From: Dictyocoela muelleri
Taxonomy: Eukaryota > Microsporidia
NCBI GenBank assembly: GCA_016256075.1
Contig: SDVU01000013.1
Location: 1 to 31,222, forward strand
Direction of reading: 5' to 3'
Length of the DNA: 31,222 nt
Part shown: one piece after another, positions 24,688 to 31,222 of the stretch
Layout: the number at the start of each line of letters is the position of its first letter
Numbering within the stretch: position 1 is the stretch's first letter
Notes under the pieces: generated by a model
The model's database searches: none
The model's input: only the letters and a program-made list of their open reading frames with translations
What the model was told of the DNA's origin: nothing
Translations under genes and position numbers: made by a program

Positions 24688-26031
24688 TTAAATATAAATA
24701 TTTAAAATATTGTTAAGAATATCATAAAATTCAAGGTTTTCATAAAATTCAAAATTTTCAATTACTGTTTTTAACCTGAAGTCTCTGTCTTTAATACTTA
24801 TTTTACCACTCTTTAACAATTCATTATTTATTCTTATTCTTCTTTCTTCTTTTTTTAGCATATCAATAATCAAACCTATTGGTCGGTTTTTTTGATTTAT
24901 TTTGGTGTTTAAATGTCGGTGGTAAGCTTCGCAGGTATTGGTAGTATGTGGTAAGCCGCATAATATTCTCTGATTTACAGACCAAAAATCGCAACTTTTA
25001 TTTGCAAGATTTTTGGAATTATTAATAAAGTTTTTATCAAACCAATTTGTAAATTCCTCATACTCAATTTCACTCTTTTTAAGTGACAAAATTTTAATAA
25101 ATTCTGTTTTTATTTTTTCTACTGGAATAAAAGCCAAAAAATACATATATTTTACGTAAGTTTTAAAATCAGAATCGTATTTGTACCTATTAATAAAAGA
25201 AGGTTTTAAATATCTAACTATTATCTGACTCAAATGAAATAAACATCCACGAAGTTGCGTTAAAGGAAAACATTTTTTCAAGGAATTGTATAATGCTAGT
25301 TCGAAATCAATATTAATATGTTCGGGATCAGACATTCCATTTAATTTCAAATATTCAAAAACTTGGTAATAAGATTCTTCATTTTTATTTGTCATAAAAA
25401 CGTAAATGCATGGGATAATTTTCTTGAAATATTGACCATGTAAAATAAGCAATTGTGAGAAATTTTTCGGTGCAGTGAAAAAGGTAGCATCAATACAAAC
25501 AATTTTAGATGCTTTCAAAATCTTGAACAACTCATCAGTGTAAAAAATTATTAATCTATTTTTTACACTTTTATTATCATATTGCAAGAAAGCTTTATTA
25601 TCAAACGTATTCTTATAAATTTCCAATATTTCGAGATCATTTTCGTTTTTTAATTCGCTGTTTTTACTTTTTTTCCTAGTATTATAAATTTGTAGGTTCC
25701 TTATATTAGGAATTTCCTTTTTTTCATCAATGGTTAATTTTTCATAAACATTACCCATAATATCATTAAAATCTTCATTAGTAAAATCTTTTATAGATTG
25801 ATTTATTTTCATTCTGGTCAATCTCTTCGTTTCATGCTCATGGTAATGATTATTCTCCTTTAATATAATGTCCATATTCAAATTTGTAGTGACTCTGCCG
25901 CTACAATCTCTCCTAATGCAGCGCCAACTAATCATATTTTCTTTTTTTAAATTAAAATTATATATGTAGTTGTTATGAATCATTTTTTCGTTGACGCCTT
26001 TATTCGAATTTAAAATTTGTATTTTTTTCAT
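24688..26031 (-). CDS. MULE transposase (FLYWCH + MULE DDE domain)
   Basis: A 447-residue transposase that should cut and paste its own element. The N-terminal FLYWCH-type zinc finger has Cys in WRCIRRDCSGR (about 37-45) and His in NNHYHEHET (about 62-68). The MULE catalytic domain follows: first Asp in VCIDATFF (about 180), second Asp in INIDFELAL (about 241), the GCLFHLSQ Cys-His block (about 264-271) and the Glu in NTCEAYHRHLN (about 367). All three DDE residues are present and there is no stop or frameshift. Length is on the short side for MULEs but the domain set is complete. GCCCTTAAA precedes the ATG, like the host CCC signal. The gene lies between near-identical TIRs; the right TIR ends about 85 bp before the ATG and may contain its promoter. 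Confidence 0.88.
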   Translation of the reverse strand: MKKIQILNSNKGVNEKMIHNNYIYNFNLKKENMISWRCIRRDCSGRVTTNLNMDIILKENNHYHEHETKRLTRMKINQSIKDFTNEDFNDIMGNVYEKLTIDEKKEIPNIRNLQIYNTRKKSKNSELKNENDLEILEIYKNTFDNKAFLQYDNKSVKNRLIIFYTDELFKILKASKIVCIDATFFTAPKNFSQLLILHGQYFKKIIPCIYVFMTNKNEESYYQVFEYLKLNGMSDPEHINIDFELALYNSLKKCFPLTQLRGCLFHLSQIIVRYLKPSFINRYKYDSDFKTYVKYMYFLAFIPVEKIKTEFIKILSLKKSEIEYEEFTNWFDKNFINNSKNLANKSCDFWSVNQRILCGLPHTTNTCEAYHRHLNTKINQKNRPIGLIIDMLKKEERRIRINNELLKSGKISIKDRDFRLKTVIENFEFYENLEFYDILNNILNIYI

Positions 26032-26041
26032 TTTAAGGGCA
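26032..26041 (-). promoter_or_regulatory. Start-proximal CCC motif of the MULE transposase
   Basis: The minus strand reads ATGCCCTTAAA, then ATG. It resembles the CCC-like tract before both host genes, suggesting the transposon uses the host's start signal. Confidence 0.45.
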
Positions 26042-26114
26042 TTTTTTACATCAACAAAAATATATTTTGGAAAATTTTTTCTTGTTAAGTTTTCATTTAA
26101 ATTTATTTTTTAGT

Positions 26115-26205
26115 ACTTCTTAAATTATTTTAAAAAAGGCGTTTTTTTTCCAAAAACGACTTTTTCCCAATGAAAAAAAACGCCAAAGGCGTTTTTTTTC
26201 ATTGG
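26115..26205. repeat. MULE right TIR
   Basis: Reverse complement of 24487-24580, ending CATTGG just before the GAAAACAGAT duplication. Confidence 0.8.
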
Positions 26206-26524
26206 GAAAACAGATATTATAAATATGTACATAGAATAATAGAAATGATTTTTTTATACTTTTACATTTCCAAATTTAATAATTTATAAAAATTTTCTAG
26301 ATATAGTGTCTAGACAATATTAGAATCGTATATTCTTTTTAAAACTAAGATATTGGTATATTTTTTAAAAAAAAATTCGTGTTGAGTTCTCGCGCTGAGA
26401 CAGCGTGCGCTCGAGGCAGTTTCTCGTCTTCCTTATTTTTCAATTATTAAAAATTTATCGTTTTTTCGGGATAAAACGACAAAAAAAATGCAAAAAAAAA
26501 CGACTTTATCGTTTTTTTGAGTTG

Positions 26525-27290
26525 CCATCGCTCTCAATAATTGAAAAGATCGCTCTCACTATCTGAAAAGATCGCTCTCACTATATGAAAAGATCGCGCT
26601 CACTATCTGAAAAGATCTCTATCACTAATTGAAAAGATCGCACTCACTAATTGAAAAGATCGCACTCACTAATTGAAAAGATCGCACTTATAAATTGAAA
26701 AATCACTCTCACTAATTGAAAAGATCGCTATCAAAAAATTGAAAAGATCGCTCTCACTAATTGAATAGATCGCTCTCACTAATTATATAGATCTCTCTCA
26801 CTAATTATATAGATCGCTCTCACTAACTGAAAAGAGCTCTCTAATAAACTGAAAAGAGCGCTCTAATAAACTGAAAAGAGCGCTCAAATTTACTGAAAAG
26901 TGCACTATAAAATACTGGAAAAAGCGCTCTCACTAACTGCAAAGAGCGCTCTTACTAACTGCAAATAGCGCTCTCACTAACTGCAAAGCGCGCTCTCACT
27001 AACTTCAAAGAGCGCTCTCACGTCCTGCAAAGAGCGCTCTCACTAACTACAAAGAGCCCTCTCACTATCTGAAAGGAGCGCTCTCACTAACTACAAAGAG
27101 CGCTCTCACTATCTGAAAAGAGCGCTCTCACTATCTGCAAAAAGAGCTCTCACTAACTGCAAAGAGCGCTCTCACTAACTGCAAAGAGCGCTCTCACTAA
27201 CTGCAAAGAGCGCTCTCACTAACTGCAAAAAAGCTCTCACTATCTGCACTGAGCGCTCTTACTAACTGCAAAGAGCGGTACAAATATCTG
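26525..27290 (-). repeat. Right-arm 22-bp minisatellite (about 35 units)
   Basis: Units of GCAAAGAGCGCTCTCACT plus AACT/ATCT, the reverse complement of the left-arm array but about twice as long. Inner units are of the GAAAAGATCGCTCTCACT type and outer units of the GCGCTC type. The spacing is too short and the unit too degenerate for a CRISPR. Confidence 0.85.
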
Positions 27291-27633
27291 CAAAACCCCG
27301 TAATTCTAAAATAATGTACCCTGATTTTTTTATCATAAGTTGGAGAGTTTGAGATGAAGTTCTAAGCAAAGATTTCGGTACTGTTATATTTTATAGAAAT
27401 ATATTTTTACTGATACATAAAAGAATCCCAAAATTGAAAATATAATCTTATCCTTCTTTTTTATAGATTTTTTGGATCTTGTATAAAATTTCCTCTATGA
27501 TGAACTTGCATAAAATTCGGAGTATTCCCATTATAAGCCGATTAAAAAATTATATGCCAATTAAAAAATTATATACCGATTAAAAAAATTATATGCTGAT
27601 TAAAAAAAATATTTGCTGATTAAAAAAATATAA

Positions 27634-27645
27634 AATACCCCCTTA
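27634..27645 (+). promoter_or_regulatory. CCC motif before the dead IS1595-like transposase
   Basis: ATACCCCCTT sits directly before ATG at 27646, another instance of the start-proximal C tract seen before the host genes. Confidence 0.45.
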
Positions 27646-28596
27646 TGAGTCGACCAGAAAAGAAAAAAAATTAGTAGAAGGATTTAAATCTGATGATTAT
27701 ATAATCCAAATAAAGTTTAATGATGTTTTTAATCTTCTTTTGAACGTAAAACTCTTCTTGAAAGACTAGAATATTTTGTAGAATTGGGAATTATACCAAA
27801 TAATTGCCCCTGTGAGTGCAATATTTAAATGAATTTAGTTAAAAAACAAAAGTTATAAATGTCTATACTTGGTATTGTTATCGTTGTATAAAAGAACAAT
27901 CTTGTCGAAAAAAGACTGTTTTTGAAGGTTCAAAATCTTCAATGATTAAATCTTTTAAAGCAATTCATCATTTATACAGAAATAATTTACAAAATGATAC
28001 TGGATATGATCTTGGTTTATCAAAAAACACGGTTACTAAGTGGTTTAAAATGATAAAGGAAATAATACAAAATAATTTGCTCAATAACCCTCGCGTTCTT
28101 GGAGGTTAAGATAGAAAGGTAAATAGGAATATAGTTGAAATAGTCGAGTCTTTATTTTTTAAAAGAAAGTACGAACGAGGAGGAATAAGACCCTAACAAT
28201 GGGTACTACGAATGGATGAGAGATAGTAAATCGTGTTCATTTACAATTTTGTCTACTAGAAGAGCAGCTACGCTTCTTCCTTTGATTTTAACAAATGTAC
28301 AACCAGAGACAACCATTATTACAGATTGTTGGGCCGCTTACAATAGACTCAGTGAGTATCCAGAGTTCTCCAATCTGACTGTGAACCATAGCTCAAATTT
28401 TTTAAATCCAGATGACTCTAATATTCACACTCAAACAATTGAAAACTGCTAGGAACATGCTAAAATAAAATCAAAAAAACAAAATGGAACTTCGAATAAA
28501 TCCTTAGATGGCTGTCTCTATGAATACGCCTTTAAAAATAATTTGAAAAATCCACTTGTTTTAACAACTTCCTTATCTTATTATAATATCGACTAA
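27646..28596 (+). pseudogene. IS1595/Merlin-type transposase pseudogene
   Basis: ATG at 27646 (MSRPEKKK). A treble-clef zinc ribbon follows in pieces (NNCPCECN at about 27800; WYCYRCIKEQSCRKKTVFEG at about 27870-27925). A helix-turn-helix-like stretch NTVTKWFKMIKEII comes next at about 28030-28075. The DDE core shows KRKYERGGIRP-QWVLRMDER with a stop at the start of the block (28165-28215), TRRAATLLPLILTNVQPETT, then IITDCWAAYNRL (second Asp, about 28310-28350) and VNHSSNFLNPDDSNIHTQTI, then EN (about 28380-28445). Frameshifts near 27680-27850 and several stops inactivate it. The gene lies centrally within the TIRs. Confidence 0.75.
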
Positions 28597-28917
28597 ATAA
28601 TCCAAGTGAAAAAAATCTTTTTTAAAACTTTTATTATTCAGCATTTTTTAATTGTTATATTTTTTTTAATCGTTATATTTTTTTAATCGGCATATATTTT
28701 TTTTAATCAGCATATATTTTTTTTTTAATCGGCATATAATTTTTTAATCGGCTTTATATTTTTTAATCGTCTTATAATAGGAAATTTCCTAAAATTACCC
28801 GACATAAAATGATCAAATATTTAAAAAAATAATAATTTTCATTAAAAGAAATTATAATTTTATTAAATTGAGGATTTTCTGTATAAAATCTTTTCTGTTA
28901 TTTAATAATAACAAATT

Positions 28918-29736
28918 TCTTTAAACAAATTACTTCTGTCGCTTGTTTTTTCTCACTTCTATTTTTAATTTCCCTCTTTATTATATTGAGAAACATTCAA
29001 CCGACTAAGTGTTTACACCCATGTCATAATAAATAAATTGATACTTATGACAAACTGTATCATGATCAGGAGATAAATCTTGTAAATTTGCATAAGCGCT
29101 GTGTTCATCAGTCCAAATAATACATTCGATTCAACTTCGGACTATATTATTGGAAGTATCTTTAGTTCCTTCTTATCCTTAATAATTGTGAGAAAACCCT
29201 TTTAATATCATTTTAAAATTCAATTATGCACAGCGCATCAGTTTTATTTTCGGGTGAACGACCTCTGTGACTTTTTACTTTATAATTCAACATTGTTTCG
29301 CCAACTTATATGATTTGCTCTATTCCATCGATTTTATTATAAAAGAAATCAAGATCTGGAATTCTTTTTACTTCTTTTGATTATTTTTTGGTTGTTAGGC
29401 GGCTGTATTTAATGTAGTTGACTATGATGTACCAAGACATTCTTGAAATATAATAAAGAAATATTTTAAAAAACATCTTCTAATGATATGTTCAGATCTT
29501 GGAAAAAACTATTGTTTCTTATTGAAAAGTACTTTTTATAGTTCAAGCATTTTTTGTTCATACATATCCATGCATATAGGTCACTGTTTCGCTTATACTC
29601 CCGTTACACGCCGTAATTAAAACATTTTAAACATTTATACTCTTTACAAAGATATTTATTGTCAAAAAGATATACTATAAAATTACTATTTGTCATTTTA
29701 TCCAACATTTCTTGAAGTTCGACTGGTTTTTTCATG
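28918..29736 (-). pseudogene. Merlin transposase pseudogene
   Basis: The minus strand begins MKKPVELQEMLDKMTNSNFI, then VYLFDNKYLCKEYKCLKCFN, then after a stop DLYAWICMNKKCLNYKKYFS, IRNNSFFQDLNIS: the zinc ribbon and following strand typical of Merlin, closely like LFAWRCFNKTCKNYKKYISI in the 12.4-kb copy. Later blocks (FGLMNTALM, a DEH-AY equivalent near 29090; TWV then TLSRLNVSQYNKEGN near 28960-29020) lie in shifted frames with many stops. Both TIRs are unclear, so the element's limits were not assigned. Confidence 0.65.
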
Positions 29737-29804
29737 TCCTTAAAAAAATAAAATTTTTATATCTTGTATAAAAATTTTTTGGGGATTTTAATGTGATCCT
29801 AAAT

Positions 29805-30150
29805 GGTGAGTTTCCACTAAAAAGGAACGTATTAAAAAACGGATGTTCTCATTAAAAATGGTAAGTTTAAATTAATAAGGAAATTTCACTAAAAAATAAA
29901 TTTTCATAAAAAATTAAACCTTTACACTTATATAATTTAAATTTTAGATTCTATACAGACTTATTTCCTTATAGACTCTTTCAAAGGGTTATAGACCCAT
30001 TAAAAAGAGTTATAGACTCGTTCTCAAGAGTTATAATCAATTTTTAAAGTGTTATATATCTATTTTCTCAGTGTAATAGAGATATCTCCTAGAGTATAGA
30101 GATCTTATCTTAGAGTTATAGTCATATTTTAAATTTATAGAAAAATGAGT
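29805..30150. repeat. Degenerate foldback-type minisatellite
   Basis: At 29960-30140 about eight units of 21-23 bp of the type GTTATAGACTCNTTNNAAGA occur, resembling the ACTTATA units of the foldback at 19551-20695. Upstream (29805-29935) ATTAAAAATGG and GTTCTCATTAA pieces resemble the array at 30572. It is probably one decayed foldback arm. Confidence 0.5.
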
Positions 30151-30206
30151 CACACCTAAACATACAAAAAAAAGCAAAATCTTAATAATTTTGGGTCCTA
30201 CACAGC

Positions 30207-30574
30207 TTAGCATCTAGATTTTTTCTTATGGAAAAAATTATTTAAATTAACGTAAGAATATTTTTCGTATAAACTAAAATACTTTTTCTTTTCTTTATAG
30301 GTACCACCCGACTCATCGAAGACGAGTGAACGCAAACTTGAAGCGAACACAACTCGAGAACTCACTGTGAGATTTTTTATAAAAAAATTATTATAATAAA
30401 GTTTAGAAAATAGTATTCGATTCAGTCTTCGCAGAAAAACGAACTTTAAAACAATGCCTAAAGTAACAAATATCGCAATATAGAGTATAATATGTCTGAG
30501 CCTACAGTGCGGTATTAATTTTTGATATAAAAACGCCCCGGTAAAATAATTACGGGTCTTTACAGGGTTTACCA
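30207..30574 (-). CDS. Unassigned ORF with one membrane span
   Basis: From the innermost ATG (30574) the minus strand is open for about 122 codons: MVNPVKTRNYFTGAFL..., a hydrophobic span (HIILYIAIFVTLGIVLKFVF), then a basic region and SSRVVFASSLRSLVFDESGG, ending HKKKSRC. I do not recognise a family. Its ATG lies at the tip of the left arm of the foldback at 30571-31045. Further upstream in-frame ATGs occur in each 21-bp arm repeat, adding MRTFHLL units. G+C is higher than in the surroundings. It could be a truncated host gene, a piece of a lost element, or a chance ORF. No CCC tract is present. Confidence 0.25.
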
Positions 30575-31045
30575 TTAATAAATGGAAAGTTCTCATTAAT
30601 AAATGGAATGTTCTCATTAATAAATGGAATGTTCTCATTAATAAATGGAAAATTCTCAATAAAAAATTTAAAGCTTACACATAGAGAGTTTAAAGTCTAC
30701 GCTTGAAGAATTTAAATTCTTTAAGTGTAAACTATAGTTTTCTAGGTGTAAACTTTATTTTTTTACAGATTTTCCCCCAAAAAATAGAAAATTCTTTTTT
30801 AAAAAAATGTAAAGTTTCAATTAAAAATAGAAAGCCTACACTTAAAAAAATTTAAAGTTTACACCTAGAAAATTGTAGTTTACACTTAAAGAATTTTAAT
30901 TCTTCAAGCGTAGACTTTAAACTCTCTAGGTGTAAGCCTTACTTTTTTTATTGAGAATTTTCCATTTATTAATGGGAACATTCCATTTATTAATGGGAAC
31001 ATTCCATTTATTAATGGGGACATTCCATTTATTAATGAGAAATTT
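30571..31045. mobile_element. Foldback MITE with 21-bp tandem repeats at its ends
   Basis: Inverted arms at about 30571-30770 and 30845-31045. Each outer part is a tandem array of a 21-bp unit (CATTAATAAATGGAATGTTC; about five units left, four right). The inner arm (TAAAGTCTACGCTTGAAGAA, TTCTAGGTGTAAACTTTA) is shared almost exactly. The right tip abuts the SINE-like head at 31048. No transposase is encoded and no clear target duplication is seen. Confidence 0.75.
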
Positions 31046-31047
31046 CA

Positions 31048-31222
31048 GGCCAGATAGCTCAGTGGTTAACACTCTTGAATGTAAAATTTAAGTATCTTGT
31101 TTGAATCCCGCTGACGTCACTCTTTAATAAATAATGAGGGAATGTCATTAAGCGGTCAAAAAACTATAGAAATATAGTATTAATATACAGTTGTTCCAGT
31201 GTGGTATAGCTGATTAAGACTT
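31048..31222 (+). mobile_element. SINE-like tRNA-headed repeat, copy 3 (cut by window end)
   Basis: The best-kept head: GGCCAGATAGCTCAGTGG holds a perfect A box (TAGCTCAGTGG, 31055-31065, consensus TRGCNNAGYNGG). The B-box-like TGTTTGAATCC starts 43 nt later (31098), close to tRNA spacing. The stems do not fold as a true tRNA (the D and acceptor stems mismatch). After the head it follows copies 1 and 2: CGCTGACGTCACTCTTTAAT, AATAATGAGGGAATGTCATT, ATATACAGTTGTTCCAGTG, and GATTAAGACTT at the window edge. Confidence 0.65.

Larger units (their letters stand above)
24487..26205 (-). mobile_element. Apparently intact MULE DNA transposon, 10-bp target duplication
   Basis: TIRs of about 90 bp are almost identical (GAAAAAAAACGCCTTTGGCG, then TTTTTTTTCATTGGG, then CGTTTTTGGAAAAAAAACGCC). 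A perfect direct repeat GAAAACAGAT lies at 24477-24486 and 26206-26215, the size expected for MULE target duplications (8-11 bp). The single ORF, at 24688-26031 on the minus strand, fills the interior. Near-identical TIRs, a perfect duplication and an open transposase frame all point to a recent, possibly still mobile, insertion into the loop of the larger foldback element. Confidence 0.85.
23743..27307. mobile_element. Long foldback element with minisatellite arms, split by a MULE
   Basis: The ends are inverted: GAATTACAGGGGTTTTCAG at the left, and CTGCAAAACCCCGTAATTC at the right. Each arm has an outer array of about 22-bp units (23764-24125 and about 26525-27290) and an inner unique part with ACGACAAAGTCGTTTT, GAGAACT/AGTTCTCG, TTGTCTAGACACTATAT and TTTAGATACAT-like blocks (24126-24476, mirrored 26216-26524). 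Removing the MULE at 24487-26205 plus one 10-bp duplication leaves a continuous hairpin of about 1.8 kb. It encodes no protein of its own. No clear target duplication was found at the outer ends. Confidence 0.75.
27519..28789 (+). mobile_element. Dead Merlin/IS1595-like element with minisatellite TIRs
   Basis: Ends GGAGTATTCCCATTATAAG (27519) and the reverse complement of GGAAATTTCCTATTATAAG (ending 28789) are bracketed by TAAAATTC (27511-27518) and TAAAATTA (28790-28797), matching at 7 of 8 bases. Inside each end are about five copies of a 19-20 bp unit (CCGATTAAAAAATTATATG), inverted between the two sides (27536-27635 and 28665-28770). A broken transposase occupies the middle. The 1.27-kb length and the 8-bp duplication fit the superfamily. 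Confidence 0.8.

Noticed and set aside
23764-27290. The regular short repeats looked like CRISPR arrays
   Set aside because: There are no unique spacers between repeats, the period is only about 22 bp, the two arrays are inverted arms of one element, and the DNA is eukaryotic.

Overview
The window is about 31 kb of very AT-rich, intron-poor eukaryotic DNA with two intact host genes among many broken or nested transposable elements. The best fit is a microsporidian with a large, repeat-laden genome (Hamiltosporidium-like; this is inference). The reasons are: short intronless ORFs; Asn/Lys/Asp-rich low-complexity protein inserts; Merlin (IS1595/ISXO2-like) and Mutator-like (MULE) DNA transposons beside a Ty3/gypsy fossil; and a CCC tract a few bases before the ATG of both host genes and of two transposase genes, a known microsporidian start-proximal signal.

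Layout. 242-2033: decayed MULE. 2780-4980: old Ty3/gypsy fossil, minus strand. 5469-7566: a small MULE-derived TIR element beside a dead Merlin element, with long direct repeats flanking the small element. 7618-8570: coding relics. 8680-9736: a TIR element inserted near the head of a tRNA-like, SINE-like repeat. 10085-10650: IS1595-like transposase relic. 10685-11835: two MITE-like palindromes, GC-rich hairpins and a tRNA-like pseudogene. 11930-12310: FLYWCH-domain relic. 12387-13453: dead Merlin. 14233-19428: intact XMAP215/Stu2-family microtubule polymerase gene, minus strand. 19551-20695: large foldback element carrying a nested MITE. 21744-22192: second SINE-like copy. 22391-22993: intact p24 (emp24/GOLD) cargo-receptor gene, minus strand. 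23743-27307: long foldback element with minisatellite arms; an apparently intact MULE (24487-26205) lies in its loop, bounded by a perfect 10-bp target duplication. 27519-28789: dead IS1595/Merlin element with minisatellite TIRs. 28918-29736: another dead Merlin transposase, minus strand. 29800-31045: minisatellite/foldback DNA with an unassigned ORF. 31048-31222: third SINE-like copy, cut by the window end.

The two host genes act in unrelated processes (microtubule growth; ER-Golgi vesicle traffic) and form no operon. The rest records repeated insertion of TIR elements into one another. The most unusual signals are a dispersed tRNA-headed repeat family of about 440 bp, and TIR-type elements whose arms are built from repeats of about 20-22 bp in several otherwise unrelated families. 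No rRNA, confident functional tRNA or CRISPR array was seen. All calls come from reading the sequence; no database search was run, and boundaries of degraded elements are approximate.
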